From NCBI GenBank assembly GCA_003963405.1, contig RXIY01000031.1:52389-116388 (forward strand): DNA of 64,000 bases. The letters run 5' to 3'. This DNA comes from Hyphomicrobiales bacterium (GTDB lineage Bacteria > Pseudomonadota > Alphaproteobacteria > Rhizobiales > Beijerinckiaceae). The notes beneath the pieces are model-generated. The model ran no database searches. It was given only the letters and a program-made list of their open reading frames with translations, and was not told where the DNA came from. Positions 24,045-33,118 of the stretch are shown here, one piece after another (positions within the stretch are counted from its first letter, which is position 1; every line of letters starts with the position of its first letter). The translations under genes and the position numbers were made by a program.

Positions 24045-24245
24045 ATGCCGTCCAAGCCTCCGATTCGACAGCGCACTCCCGAGGATGACCCCGCGCCCGG
24101 CGCGCCCGGCACGGGCGAGGATATTTGTCCCGAATGCCGGGGGACCGGCAGGAAGACGGACTTCGACACCGGAGCCCGTTTCGACGCGCCCTGCCCGCGC
24201 TGCGACGGCAGCGGCCGAATTGTCGAAGGGATCGGCGGAGGCTAA
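24045..24245 (+). CDS. DnaJ-type zinc-knuckle protein
   Basis: 66 residues. CPECRGTGRK and CPRCDGSGRI form one complete zinc centre of the DnaJ cysteine-rich type (two CxxCxGxG repeats), with an acidic N-terminus and nothing else. Such single-centre proteins accompany chaperone or redox functions in many alphaproteobacteria. Function is unknown. Confidence 0.65.
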   Translation: MPSKPPIRQRTPEDDPAPGAPGTGEDICPECRGTGRKTDFDTGARFDAPCPRCDGSGRIVEGIGGG

Positions 24246-24321
24246 GGCGTTGACCGAAACCTCGACTGAAAGCTAATTTGCCAGCGGCTAAAATCGTTTA
24301 GCGCAATTCAGGAGAATTTCG

Positions 24322-24555
24322 ATGCCGGCCCGCCGTTTCGCTCTCGCGCTTTTGTCCTTCGCCGTTATCGTCGTCGCTCAACCGGCGGCGGCCTTCGACG
24401 AGGCCGTTCTGGCCTATTGCAAGTCCGACATCGAACGGCTGTGCGCCGGCATTCAACCCGGCGGGGGGCGGCTTCTGCAGTGCCTGAAGGGCCACAAGGA
24501 AGAGATGAGCGTCGGCTGCGCGCAGGGGCTCGCGAAGATGAAGAAGGGCCGCTAA
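24322..24555 (+). CDS. Secreted cysteine-rich (GLG1-like repeat) protein
   Basis: 77 residues with AGGAGAA before ATG 24322. A signal peptide ends at QPAAA (about 24). The mature part has the spaced cysteines YCKSDIERLCAGIQPGGGRL, QCLKGH and VGCAQ, matching the cysteine-rich (GLG1) repeat. These proteins are small, periplasmic and probably disulfide-bonded. A GC hairpin follows the gene. Confidence 0.7.
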   Translation: MPARRFALALLSFAVIVVAQPAAAFDEAVLAYCKSDIERLCAGIQPGGGRLLQCLKGHKEEMSVGCAQGLAKMKKGR

Positions 24556-24577
24556 AGCCCACCGACCAGGCTTATCT

Positions 24578-24600
24578 CCCCTCCCCTTGCCGGGGAGGGG
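24578..24600 (+). terminator. Palindromic hairpin CCCCTCCCC/GGGGAGGGG
   Basis: A nine-base perfect stem at 24578-24586 and 24592-24600 with loop TTGCC, 22 bases after the Cys-rich gene and before the convergent PilZ gene. No T-run, but it sits where a bidirectional terminator is expected. A related palindrome occurs near 57115-57135. Confidence 0.5.
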
Positions 24601-24650
24601 CTATTGCACGCCGGCAGGCTACGCCGCGGCCTTTTCGAAGCAGCCTGGCG

Positions 24651-25265
24651 TCACAACCTTGTTTCCTCGTTTATCTCTCCGGGGCGGAAGGGCCTTTCGA
24701 ACTCCGCGCCGATGCCGCCGGCGAAATGGCGGACGACAACGGCGCGCGTCGCGCCGATGAACACGCGTGCGCCCGCAACAGGCCGCGCCTCGGTTTCGAG
24801 ACCGACGCCGGAAATCGACAGGTCCCGAATTTTGACGATGGTTTCCTGCCCGTCGGGGAGACGCAGCAACGTCCGTTGCATGATCGGCACAATGCGGTCG
24901 TGCCGGCGGTCTTCCGGCAGACTTATGGCGTTGCGATTGGCGAACCAGGTCAGCTGATCGGCAAGCCTGTCGCGCTTTGTCGGCGACAGACTCATCGTCA
25001 GGGCGAAGCCGGCCTCGGTGCGGCCGATGGCGACGCCCGCAAAGCGGCCGATCTGTTCGAGGTAGACGATGACTTTCTCCCCCACCTGGGCTCTGGCGGG
25101 CGCGACCAGCGACATGTCGCCGGGCGACATCTCGATGGTCTGGCACGGATACTCCAGCCGCGACTCCAGCATGTAGCGCCCCCTCAATGTGACGGGAACG
25201 CGCTGGAATCTCAGGCTTTCGCGCAAGTCCTGGCAGCGACCATATTCAGGCAGGGGAAATGCCAT
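24651..25265 (-). CDS. PilZ-domain protein (two PilZ units)
   Basis: 204 residues from ATG 25265; longer in-frame starts lack support. The first unit (about 15-100) has LRFQRVPV and TIEMSPGDMSL, a degenerate PilZ motif. The second (about 110-200) has RRHDR and then IRDLSISGVGLET, which fit the RxxxR and D/NxSxxG signatures of c-di-GMP binding. It is cytoplasmic, with no effector domain, so it probably acts by protein contact in c-di-GMP signalling. Confidence 0.8.
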   Translation of the reverse strand: MAFPLPEYGRCQDLRESLRFQRVPVTLRGRYMLESRLEYPCQTIEMSPGDMSLVAPARAQVGEKVIVYLEQIGRFAGVAIGRTEAGFALTMSLSPTKRDRLADQLTWFANRNAISLPEDRRHDRIVPIMQRTLLRLPDGQETIVKIRDLSISGVGLETEARPVAGARVFIGATRAVVVRHFAGGIGAEFERPFRPGEINEETRL

Positions 25266-25362
25266 GTCTTCGCTATCTGCGCCTTTGAGTTTCGGCAAAG
25301 ATAGCGCGCGCGCCTTTAAGGATTGCTTACGCGCCTTGAAGCACGAGCGGCGCGGATTGCCG

Positions 25363-25926
25363 TTATTGATTGCAAACGACGAGTCGCGGGCCTGGGCGCG
25401 CCCGTTCGTCCGCCATACGCGCGCCGGGGCGCGCCGTGAGGGAGACAATCCGCATGGAAAGGAGTTCGAGCGGATCCACGCAAAATGCGCCAAGCCGATC
25501 GGCCGGAGAGGGCGCTGACAGAGAGCCGAGCATTCGGGCGTGCGTCTTCCCGAAATGGCGCAAGGGCAAAAGGAGCAGCTCGAGATCGAGTCGCGCGCTG
25601 TCGCTGGTCCGCGTCCTGGCTCCGGCGACCACGGGAATCGCGCCGTCGCTGACCGTCGTCATGGCGGCGGACAGGCTTCGACGGCTCTGCTCCTCCCACA
25701 GATCGACGAAGGACTCGCCACGCTGCTCGGCCTGCCAAAGGGCATTGATGCGCGCGCCGGAATAGCGAAGCGGAAAGGCGCCGTCCGCATCCACTTCGAC
25801 GATGAAGGCGTCAGCCAGAATATGGCGGATGGCGGCGGGATCGATATGCGCCCGATCGGGAGCGGCGCGCGCGCCTCTCAGCCTGTTCCAGTAAGCGTAC
25901 AAATCCTTGCTGACCTGATGTCTCAT
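25363..25926 (-). CDS. PAS-domain protein (PAS_5/DUF1457 type)
   Basis: 187 residues from ATG 25926, with GGGAAAAG upstream. DLYAYWNRLRGARAAPDRA, DPAAIRHILADAFIVEVD and FPLRYSGARINALW are characteristic of the alphaproteobacterial PAS_5 family. The protein is a single sensory-like domain with no output module and lies in the same direction as the PilZ gene 97 bases downstream. Ligand and role are unknown. Confidence 0.8.
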   Translation of the reverse strand: MRHQVSKDLYAYWNRLRGARAAPDRAHIDPAAIRHILADAFIVEVDADGAFPLRYSGARINALWQAEQRGESFVDLWEEQSRRSLSAAMTTVSDGAIPVVAGARTRTSDSARLDLELLLLPLRHFGKTHARMLGSLSAPSPADRLGAFCVDPLELLSMRIVSLTARPGARMADERARPGPRLVVCNQ

Positions 25927-26172
25927 CTTTTCCCGTCCGGTCGATCGGCGGATTGCGCCAGAATGAAACGGGGCGCCCCCACAGCGCCCAGCCGACGACA
26001 ATTCGAGCAGGCCGCGTGCCAGCCGGGCGCATTAACCTTTTCTCAATCTCTCGCTTGCCGGAAGCGCAGCCGTGTGTGACCTTCCGGACATGGGGCCAAG
26101 GCAAGGGGGACGCTCCGCTCCCGACGCCAAGGCCCCATGACAGACCTTTTCGAAGTAAGGCGACACGGCTAA

Positions 26173-26202
26173 GAGGGGGGCGATGCTCCGAACGCCCCCC
26201 TC
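26173..26202 (+). other. Perfect 10-bp hairpin upstream of rhomboid gene
   Basis: GAGGGGGGCG (26173-26182) pairs with CGCCCCCCTC (26193-26202) across a ten-base loop. It contains the first possible ATG (26183) of the rhomboid frame, arguing that translation starts later. It has no T-run and could be a leader structure or terminator. The rest of the 25927-26245 gap shows nothing else. Confidence 0.5.
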
Positions 26203-26245
26203 GGTCCTTACCGGCGACTGGGTCGGACACAGCCAGGGAAGAGAC

Positions 26246-27007
26246 GTGGCCGACAGGGAGAAGGTGCTCAATCTGCCGGGCGTGATCAGCGCCCTCCTCG
26301 GCGTCATGGCGGCTGTTCAGCTCTTCGCTGTGCTCGCACCGAGCAGTCTGGTCCACGGCTTCTACGGCGCCTTCGCCTTCATTCCGCTGCGTCTCAGTTT
26401 TGCCCTGGCGCCGGAGCGCGTGCTCGCGGCGCTCGGCGCCCTGCCGCTCGATCAGGGGGCCGAGGAGATCGCGGTCCAACTGAGCGACGGCCCGCTCGTC
26501 TTTCTCACGCCCCTGACCTACGCCTTCCTGCATGGCGGCTGGACACATCTCGCCATCAACGCCCTCACCTTCGCCGCCTTCGGCGCGCCCGTCGCGCACC
26601 GGCTGGGCGTGCGCCGCTTTCTGTGGTTTTTCGGGGCCTGCGCGGTGGCGGGCGCCCTGACGCATTTTGCGCTCCACCCGCTGGACGCCACGCCCGTCGT
26701 CGGCGCCTCGGCGGCAATCTCCGGAACCATGGCGGCGATCGTGCGTTTTGCATTCACCCCCGGCGCGCGGCTGGGTCGTGGCGCAATGGATGGAAGAGGG
26801 ACGCGGACCGCCTCTCTTTCACAGCTCGGCGAGAACAGACAGGCGATGCTTTTTCTGATCGTCTGGTTCGGCGCAAATCTCCTCTTCGGCGTCTTTCCCG
26901 AGGCGATGGGCTCGACTGAGCCGATCGCCTGGGAAGCGCATCTTGGAGGGTTCCTTTTCGGGCTTCTGACCTTTGGCGCCTTCGATCATTGGGGGCGGCG
27001 CGTCTAG
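26246..27007 (+). CDS. Rhomboid-family intramembrane serine protease
   Basis: 253 residues from GTG 26246, chosen because AGGGAAGAG is correctly spaced and the upstream ATG lies inside a hairpin. Six membrane segments are visible. The catalytic serine is in VVGASAAISGTMA and the histidine in AWEAHLGGFLFG; HGGWTHLAINAL is the rhomboid HxxxxHxxxN signature. It cleaves membrane-protein substrates within the bilayer; substrates are unknown. Confidence 0.85.
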   Translation: MADREKVLNLPGVISALLGVMAAVQLFAVLAPSSLVHGFYGAFAFIPLRLSFALAPERVLAALGALPLDQGAEEIAVQLSDGPLVFLTPLTYAFLHGGWTHLAINALTFAAFGAPVAHRLGVRRFLWFFGACAVAGALTHFALHPLDATPVVGASAAISGTMAAIVRFAFTPGARLGRGAMDGRGTRTASLSQLGENRQAMLFLIVWFGANLLFGVFPEAMGSTEPIAWEAHLGGFLFGLLTFGAFDHWGRRV

Positions 27008-27080
27008 CTCTTTCCGCTCGGACAGCCGCCGTCGCCCGCCGCACGCTCGGGACAGGCCAGGCGCGTCGAGGGAGGGAGCC

Positions 27081-27512
27081 ATGACTGTTGCTTGTATTCT
27101 TTCGGAAAAAGGACGACACGTCGTGACCGCCGCGCCGGCGGTCTCGCTACGGCAAGTGACACAGGAACTGATGCGCCACGGAATTGGAGCGCTCGTCGTC
27201 GTCGATGGCGCCGGCGCGGTCGTCGGCGTGATCTCGGAACGAGACGTCGTGGCGGCGATCGCCACACATGGTTCGCGGGCGCTCGACGAGCCGGTCGAAA
27301 GCCACATGCAGCAAAACCCGGTCATCGCCCACGAGAACGACACGGTCGACTCCACCATGCAGACGATGACGCTGGAGCGGCGTCGCCACCTGCCCGTCAT
27401 GCGGGACGGCCGGCTTTCGGGCCTCGTCTCGATTGGAGACGTGGTGAAATATCGCATCCGCGTGATCGAGGAAGAGCATCGCTGCATGCGTGAATATATT
27501 GCCCAGGCCTGA
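27081..27512 (+). CDS. CBS-domain protein
   Basis: 143 residues; ATG 27081 preceded by GGAGGGAG. It has two CBS motifs: TAAPAVSLRQVTQELMRHGI ending GVISERDVV, and HENDTVDSTMQTMTLERRRH ending GLVSIGDVV. The pair forms a Bateman module that binds adenosyl ligands. There is no partner domain, as in many stand-alone alphaproteobacterial CBS proteins that sense energy status. Confidence 0.88.
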   Translation: MTVACILSEKGRHVVTAAPAVSLRQVTQELMRHGIGALVVVDGAGAVVGVISERDVVAAIATHGSRALDEPVESHMQQNPVIAHENDTVDSTMQTMTLERRRHLPVMRDGRLSGLVSIGDVVKYRIRVIEEEHRCMREYIAQA

Positions 27513-27565
27513 AACGGCCCTCGCCCTCCGGTCGCGCCCCTTTCGGCGCGATCGGCCGTCCGTGG

Positions 27566-28621
27566 TCACACGGTCGCGCCGGGAATCGGAATATGGGCGA
27601 AGATATTCGGCAAAGCGCGCTTGGCGGCCGAGCGCCCGACATTGATGAGCTGGTCCGCCTTGTGGAAATCGAACATGCCGATATCTTCCATCCGCGCGGT
27701 GATGGTGGCGTCCGGCGGGTCGCCCGCGAGGCGCGAGCGCAGGATACGATCCTGAATGATGTTGAAGGCGTCGATCATCGCCGTCGCCACATTCGGCGCG
27801 TCGCCGGGCTGGCGTTCGAAATAACGCGGGAGAATGCGATCCACGAAGGAGATGTCCGGCTTCTCGCCGAAAGGCCCGGCCTCGGCGGCGCGCTTGGCGG
27901 CCGCCGGATCGTCGCGGATGACGCGCGCCCGATACATGGTGTCGGCCGTCACATTGACCGCGATGACGAACTCGGCGCCGAGCGCGCGACAGACCGTCAC
28001 CGGCACGGGATTGACCAGCGCCCCGTCGAATAGCCAGCGGTCGCCGACGCGCACGGGCTCGAAGATGCCGGGGAGTGCATAGGACGCGCGGATCGCATGG
28101 GCGAGCCCGCCGCGTTGCAGCCACACTTCGTGGCCCGTCCCCACCTCGGTCGCGACAGCCGCGAAGGGGATCGGCAGGTCCTCGACGTTGAGAGAGTCCA
28201 GCTCCTGCTCCAGCGCCGCCCTCAACCGCTCGCCCGTGATGAGGCTCGCGCCCGAGAAAGAAAGGTCCATCAGCGTGAAGACGCGACGGCGCGTGAGCGA
28301 CCGCGCGAAAGTCTCGATCTGGTCGAGCCTCCCTGCCGCATAGCACCCGCCGACCACGGCGCCGATGGACGTTCCCGCGACAATGTCGGGATGAATGCCC
28401 TGCTCCGACAGTTCACGCAACACGCCGATATGCGACCAGCCGCGCGCCGCGCCGGCCCCGAGCGCAAGCCCGATCAAAGGCTGCCCCCGCGGTTTCCCGC
28501 TCTGGTCGCGGTCCTGCTCTATAACGGCCGGAGGTTTCCCTTCCGGCGTCTCCGTTGCGTTCATTGCGTCCCGCGACTCGCTGGTGATCGAAGAGTCGGT
28601 GCGTCGTAGCAGCGATAGCAT
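27566..28621 (-). CDS. Patatin-like phospholipase (RssA family)
   Basis: 351 residues from ATG 28621; ATG 28564 is a plausible alternative, and neither has a strong ribosome-binding site. LGAGAARGWSHIGVLREL is the oxyanion loop, GTSIGAVVGG the nucleophile elbow, and DGALVNPVPV holds the catalytic aspartate. A disordered N-terminus of 60 residues precedes the domain. Patatin proteins of this branch hydrolyse phospholipids or lysophospholipids near the inner membrane. Confidence 0.85.
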   Translation of the reverse strand: MLSLLRRTDSSITSESRDAMNATETPEGKPPAVIEQDRDQSGKPRGQPLIGLALGAGAARGWSHIGVLRELSEQGIHPDIVAGTSIGAVVGGCYAAGRLDQIETFARSLTRRRVFTLMDLSFSGASLITGERLRAALEQELDSLNVEDLPIPFAAVATEVGTGHEVWLQRGGLAHAIRASYALPGIFEPVRVGDRWLFDGALVNPVPVTVCRALGAEFVIAVNVTADTMYRARVIRDDPAAAKRAAEAGPFGEKPDISFVDRILPRYFERQPGDAPNVATAMIDAFNIIQDRILRSRLAGDPPDATITARMEDIGMFDFHKADQLINVGRSAAKRALPNIFAHIPIPGATV

Positions 28622-28888
28622 CACATTCGTCCGCGGTTTCCTCAAGTTATTGTTATCTTGACCTTGCGAGGGGCTTAATTGGCAGCCTTTCCAAAAACTC
28701 TCCCGCAAAACCATTTAGGGATCGTAGCGAAAACGCCAATATGCGGAACCCGCCACGCTTCGCTGCTTCGTCGCCACACTGCGCATCGCCCGCCGGGTCG
28801 AATTTGGCCACCAGCTCCCTCTTCCGAGGAGGCGGGGCATTGTTTTTGGACAGCTCAGGCGCCGCAGTGGTTTCGATTGGAGGGTTGC

Positions 28889-29078
28889 ATGACTGGATTG
28901 GCTCTAGCCGACCTCGCCGGCCGCCTTCGCACTCGCTCCCGTCCACGTCGAGGCGCATTCCTGGGTCCGCGTCCATCGCGGCGCGAAGGCCTCGCGTAGC
29001 TGCAAGAAGCAACAAAAGGAGCAGAAAGAAGCTCCCGCGGCGGCCGAAAAGGATCAGCGCCGGCATAGAAACCGATAA
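28889..29078 (+). pseudogene. Possible frameshifted small secreted protein gene
   Basis: ATG 28889 has a perfect GGAGG upstream but its frame ends at 28999 in Arg-rich sequence. One of the other frames reads AAFALAPVHVEAHSWVRVHR and then a Lys/Gln/Ala-rich tail to TAA 29078, preceded by an in-frame stop near 28908. Joining the two with a one-base shift would give a plausible signal peptide and short mature protein. The interval 28622-28888 shows nothing recognisable. Confidence 0.3.
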
Positions 29079-29121
29079 GTGACGCGCTCGGCCCCGAACG
29101 GGAGCCATTTGCCCGCGCCCG

Positions 29122-29505
29122 CTAATTTCCGAATACGAGCCGACGGCCGCCGTCTTCGGTCGTAAGCCGCCGGTAGAAGCAGGATTTGCGGCCGGTATGG
29201 CACGCCTTGCCGTCGCCGCCGGCCTCGACCGTCAGCATGATGGCGTCCTGGTCGCAATCGACCGCGAGCGACAGAACGCGCTGGACCTGTCCGGATGTGT
29301 CGCCCTTGCGCCAGAGCGCGTTACGCGAACGGGACCAATAGTGGGCGACTCCGGTCTCGATGGTCTTGTCCAGCGCGAGCTGGTTCATATAGGCGACCAT
29401 CAGAATTTCGCGCGATGCGGCCTCGACCGTCACGCAGACAATGAGGCCGTTCGCGTCGAAGCGGGGGGCGAATTCCGCGCCCTCCTCCAGCGCCGCCTTG
29501 TCCAT
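29122..29505 (-). CDS. hisI: Phosphoribosyl-AMP cyclohydrolase
   Basis: 127 residues from ATG 29505, overlapping the folE stop (TGATG). LIVCVTVEAASREILMVAYM, ALDKTIETGVAHYWSRSR and VDCDQDAIMLTVEA are diagnostic; the zinc cysteines lie in DCDQD and KACHTGRKSC. It opens the purine ring of PR-AMP in histidine biosynthesis. No HisE domain is fused. Pairing with folE, rather than other his genes, is common in Hyphomicrobiales. Confidence 0.92.
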   Translation of the reverse strand: MDKAALEEGAEFAPRFDANGLIVCVTVEAASREILMVAYMNQLALDKTIETGVAHYWSRSRNALWRKGDTSGQVQRVLSLAVDCDQDAIMLTVEAGGDGKACHTGRKSCFYRRLTTEDGGRRLVFGN

Positions 29506-30203
29506 CAGCGCGCCCCACGCAACAGCGTGTAGAAATGCGCCTGCTGGGCCGGATCGTCCCGGAAGACGCCCGAAAACTGGACGGTCACGGTCGACGATCC
29601 CTGTTTCAGCACGCCGCGCATCGACATGCACATATGCTCGGCCTCGACCAGCACGGCGACGCCGCGCGGGTGTAGATGTTTCTCGATCTCGCCGGCGATC
29701 TGCGCCGTCATCGCCTCCTGGGTCTGCAGGCGACGCGCGAAGACATCGACGAGACGCGCGAGCTTGGAAAGGCCCACGACGCCGCCTGTCGGATAATAGG
29801 CGATATGCGCCCTTCCGACGAAGGGCACGACATGGTGCTCGCAATGCGAGGTGAAGGGGATGTCGCGCACGAGCACGAGGTCGTCGTAGCCCTCGACCTC
29901 CTCGAAAACGCGGGACAGCACCTCGTCCGCATTCTCCTGATACCCCTTGAAGAACTCCTCATAGGCCTTCACCACGCGGCGCGGCGTCTCTTGCAGGCCC
30001 TCGCGGTCGGGATCGTCTCCGGCCCAACGCAGCAGGGTGCGGACGGCGGCCTCGGCCTCGGCGCGGGAGGGGCGTTCGAGCGTCTTCGCGACGGGCGCCG
30101 TCACGGGGCGCTCGGCGGTTGCAGGCGTTGCGTCCATCATGGGCTCGGAGCGGTCTTCTTCGAAACTGGGGCGGGCAGGAAAGGTCTTAACCACGTCATC
30201 CAT
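29505..30203 (-). CDS. folE: GTP cyclohydrolase I
   Basis: 232 residues from ATG 30203 with GAGGAGG upstream. [40 protein letters not shown] (zinc Cys and His) and [20 protein letters not shown] are the family signatures; the last zinc cysteine is in EHMCMSMRG. It makes dihydroneopterin triphosphate for folate or queuosine pathways. The first 55 residues are a disordered extension. Confidence 0.93.
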   Translation of the reverse strand: MDDVVKTFPARPSFEEDRSEPMMDATPATAERPVTAPVAKTLERPSRAEAEAAVRTLLRWAGDDPDREGLQETPRRVVKAYEEFFKGYQENADEVLSRVFEEVEGYDDLVLVRDIPFTSHCEHHVVPFVGRAHIAYYPTGGVVGLSKLARLVDVFARRLQTQEAMTAQIAGEIEKHLHPRGVAVLVEAEHMCMSMRGVLKQGSSTVTVQFSGVFRDDPAQQAHFYTLLRGAR

Positions 30204-30460
30204 GTGGCGCCTCCTCGAACAATCGCGCCGCGGACGGGCGGCGCTTGCCCCCATGCGGTCAAGACGCATGGGTCGGAACCTCAAATCACGCCCCTCGTAT
30301 GCGAGAAAACGACGCGAAATTCGAGACTTCGCCTGAGTCTTGCAGAAACCTGCGGCGCCTCGGCGTTGCGCCGGGACCGCCGCTTTCGCGCCAGCCCTCG
30401 AGACTCTATATAAAGGCGAGCGGGAGCGAAGGTAAGCCCCGCGCCGAGACCGCGCTGAAC

Positions 30461-30910
30461 ATGCTCGACAAGGTCTATAACGCCAGAATCCTCGAACTGG
30501 CCGGAAACATCCCGCGTATCGGACGCCTGGCGCAGCCGGACGCGTCCGCCAAGGCCTATTCCAAGCTTTGCGGCTCGACCATCACGGTCGATCTCGACCT
30601 CCGCGACGGGAAAGTCGCGGATTACGCCCATGAGCTGAAAGCCTGCGCACTCGGCCAGGCCTCGGCCTCGATCATGGCCCGCAATGTGGTGGGCTCGACC
30701 CCCCAGGAGCTGCGCGAGGCCCGCGAGGCGCTGCGTCGAATGCTGAAGGAGAACGGCCCGCCGCCGAAAGGCAAATGGGCCGACCTCGCCGTGCTGGAGC
30801 CCGTTCGCGACTACAAGGCGCGGCACGGGTCAACGATGCTGGCGTTCGACGCGGTGGTGGAGGCCTTGAGAAAGGTCGACCCCGAAGATGCAATGCGATC
30901 TCAGGACTGA
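30461..30910 (+). CDS. IscU/NifU-like Fe-S scaffold protein
   Basis: 149 residues from ATG 30461. [20 protein letters not shown] (Cys37) and [20 protein letters not shown] (Cys62) are the scaffold signatures. The third ligand cysteine of canonical IscU is absent: the equivalent segment reads [16 protein letters not shown]. This variant lies divergent from folE, as in other Hyphomicrobiales. It probably assembles or carries Fe-S clusters, though with altered ligation. Confidence 0.8.
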   Translation: MLDKVYNARILELAGNIPRIGRLAQPDASAKAYSKLCGSTITVDLDLRDGKVADYAHELKACALGQASASIMARNVVGSTPQELREAREALRRMLKENGPPPKGKWADLAVLEPVRDYKARHGSTMLAFDAVVEALRKVDPEDAMRSQD

Positions 30911-31179
30911 CTTCGCTCGGGCAATTTCCCGATGTGGGAAAAGCTTCGCCCAGCCTCACGCCTGATCGGGCCGCGCCAACAGTTTCCCACTGCATCGACC
31001 ACGACGCAGGTTTCGACGCCGCCGCCCGCCGAAGCGGCGATGCTGATCGGTAACACCGGCTTCGGCTCAAGTTTCCCAAAGACGTCGGGCGGTCCGAATG
31101 TACTGTCGATCGTCGCGACGTTGCCGTCGACGTCGACGATAACAGCCACTCCATCGGCGCTGGCGATCACATAGCTCAT
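30901..31179 (-). CDS. Small protein, unknown
   Basis: 92 residues from ATG 31179 with GAGGGGGGATGC upstream, a good ribosome-binding site. The composition is protein-like: [20 protein letters not shown], then [18 protein letters not shown]. No signal or membrane segment is seen. It overlaps the 3' end of the IscU-like gene by ten bases, tail to tail. Function is not recognised. Confidence 0.5.
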   Translation of the reverse strand: MSYVIASADGVAVIVDVDGNVATIDSTFGPPDVFGKLEPKPVLPISIAASAGGGVETCVVVDAVGNCWRGPIRREAGRSFSHIGKLPERSQS

Positions 31180-31314
31180 GCATCCCCCCTCTTCGCGAGT
31201 AATCCAGCACGATTAAAGCAAAGCTCTGGCTCGAACGTCAACGCGTTTCAACCGCTCGTCTCTGTCCTCCCTGCGGTCCTAGCCTGCGCCTCGATGTTTT
31301 GGTTATGTTCGACC

Positions 31315-31821
31315 ATGCCCGCTCCTCCGATTCGCATCCTCGGCATCGACCCCGGCCTCAGAAATACCGGCTGGGGCGTCATCGAATCCCAAGGCTCCCG
31401 CCTGTCCTTCGTCGCCTGCGGCCGCGTGCGGTCGGACGCGTCGCTCGACATGGGCAACCGGCTTCGTCAGCTGCACGAGGGACTTATGCAGGTCATCGCG
31501 GATCATGCGCCACATGAGGCGGCGGTGGAGGAGACCTTCGTCAATCGCGACCCGCAATCGACCCTCAAACTCGGCCAGGCGCGTGGCGTCGCGCTGATGG
31601 CGCCGGCGCTCGCAGGGATCGAGATCGCGGAATACGCCGCCAATCTCGTGAAAAAGACCGTCGTGGGCGCCGGCCACGCGGAGAAGGCGCAAATCCAGAT
31701 GATGGTGCGTGTGCTTCTGCCCGCTAGCCAGGCGGCCTCCGCCGACGCGGCGGATGCGCTGGCGGTCGCGATCTGCCATGCGCAGCACCGCGGCGCCCGC
31801 GCGCTGAGGGCGGCCCTATGA
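31315..31821 (+). CDS. ruvC: Holliday junction resolvase RuvC
   Basis: 168 residues from ATG 31315. The four acidic catalytic residues sit in ILGIDPG, AAVEETF and [15 protein letters not shown]. It forms the dimer that cuts Holliday junctions in concert with RuvAB. Its TGA overlaps the ruvA ATG (ATGA). Confidence 0.95.
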   Translation: MPAPPIRILGIDPGLRNTGWGVIESQGSRLSFVACGRVRSDASLDMGNRLRQLHEGLMQVIADHAPHEAAVEETFVNRDPQSTLKLGQARGVALMAPALAGIEIAEYAANLVKKTVVGAGHAEKAQIQMMVRVLLPASQAASADAADALAVAICHAQHRGARALRAAL

Positions 31822-32435
31822 TCGGCAAGCTCAAGGGCCTCGTCGACAGCTATGGCGAGGATTTCGTCATCCTCGACGTCAATGGCGTTGGCTATGTCGT
31901 GCATTGCTCGGGAAGGACGCTGCAAAAGCTCCCCCGCCCCGGCGAGGCGGCGGCGCTCGCCATAGAGACGCAGGTGCGCGAGGATTCGATCAAGCTTTTC
32001 GGCTTCCAGGGCGAGGCCGAACGCGACTGGTTCCGCCTGCTGCAAACCGTCCAGGGCGTCGGCGCCAAGGTGGCGCTCGGCATTCTCTCCATCCTCTCGG
32101 CCGCCGAACTCGGCTCGGCCATCGCCACGCAGGACAAGGCGATGGTCGCGCGGGCGCCGGGCGTCGGGCCGAAGCTCGCCGCGCGCATCGTCGCGGAGCT
32201 GAAGGACAAGGCCCCCGCCTTCGGCTCCGTCGATCCGGTCGTCGCCAAACTTTCGGGCGGCGACGAGGACCAGAACGCACCCTCGGCCGTGCGAGACGCC
32301 ATCTCGGCGCTAGTCAATCTCGGCTATGGCCGGCCGCAGGCGGCCGTGGCCGTTGCGGCCAGCGTGAAACTGCTCGGCGAAGGCGCCGAGACGGGCGCGC
32401 TCATCCGCCAGGGGCTGAAGGAGCTGGCCAAATAG
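31818..32435 (+). CDS. ruvA: Holliday junction helicase subunit RuvA
   Basis: 205 residues. Domain I starts [20 protein letters not shown]; helix-hairpin-helix motifs are [18 protein letters not shown] and [18 protein letters not shown]; domain III (about 155-205) binds RuvB. Tetrameric RuvA clamps the junction. It is translationally coupled to ruvC, but ruvB is separated by two genes. Confidence 0.95.
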   Translation: MIGKLKGLVDSYGEDFVILDVNGVGYVVHCSGRTLQKLPRPGEAAALAIETQVREDSIKLFGFQGEAERDWFRLLQTVQGVGAKVALGILSILSAAELGSAIATQDKAMVARAPGVGPKLAARIVAELKDKAPAFGSVDPVVAKLSGGDEDQNAPSAVRDAISALVNLGYGRPQAAVAVAASVKLLGEGAETGALIRQGLKELAK

Positions 32436-32521
32436 CGCGTTAAGGCAAAGGTAAAGTCTTGTCGACAATAAGAGTGGGTTAATGCGGCGCAAAATCGCGC
32501 CGGCTGAACTCGGGGATCCGC

Positions 32522-33118
32522 ATGAGCGTGGCACAGACCAAGGGGCGCGTTCCGTTTCTGGCGCTGGCTGTCCGGCGGCTCCGGCAAGATTTGCAGTTCT
32601 CCCGCATTTTTCTCGTGGATCTCGCCGCAACCTCGGCTTACGCCGCGGCGACGCTGCTGCTTTTGCACCTGAGCGCCCCGACCCCACAAGGCGCGCGCGC
32701 CGTCCTTGTCGCTGGCGCGGTCTATGGGCTGATGCTGGCCTTGAAGCTTGGCCTGGTCGTCTATCTTGAAAAAAGGGGCGGCGACGCGCGGCAGTTCGTC
32801 GGCTCCGAAACGCTTGTCACGAGCGGCGTCTATGCCTTCTCCCGAAACCCGGTCTATGTGGTTTCCCTTCTCCAGAGCCTCGCCTGGTCGCTGGGATTGA
32901 TCGGCGTCTGCCTCACGAGCGAAGCGCCCTGCGCGCTGACGCTTCTCATGACGGCGGCGGCGCTGCTCTACGGCCATTACTGGGGCATGGACAGACTCAT
33001 CGTCCCCAATGAGGAAGCGGCGCTACGCGCCCGGCACCCGGACGAATTCGCCAATTATTGCGCACGGGTGAACCGCTGGTTGGGGCGGCGGGCTCAGCCG
33101 GTAAGGACGTCGCGGTAA
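32522..33118 (+). CDS. Isoprenylcysteine carboxyl methyltransferase family membrane protein
   Basis: 198 residues with four to five membrane segments. [20 protein letters not shown] is the ICMT/PEMT cofactor signature (RNPxY), and [20 protein letters not shown] is the C-terminal catalytic motif (NEExxL...YxxY). It should methylate a small or lipid-linked substrate at the membrane using S-adenosylmethionine. The gene is inserted between ruvA and ruvB and overlaps the convergent Uma2 gene by 25 bases. Confidence 0.85.
   Translation: MSVAQTKGRVPFLALAVRRLRQDLQFSRIFLVDLAATSAYAAATLLLLHLSAPTPQGARAVLVAGAVYGLMLALKLGLVVYLEKRGGDARQFVGSETLVTSGVYAFSRNPVYVVSLLQSLAWSLGLIGVCLTSEAPCALTLLMTAAALLYGHYWGMDRLIVPNEEAALRARHPDEFANYCARVNRWLGRRAQPVRTSR

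Noticed and set aside
28653..29108. Minus-strand frame with a poly-Leu signal-like start
   Set aside because: The hydrophobic run is the complement of Lys/Gln-rich codons on the other strand; the rest is unstructured and Pro/Arg-rich.
30276..30302. GGAAC-N16-CGTA resembling an EcfG promoter upstream of the IscU-like gene
   Set aside because: The -10 element differs at the key T and it lies 160 bases from the gene; too weak to annotate.
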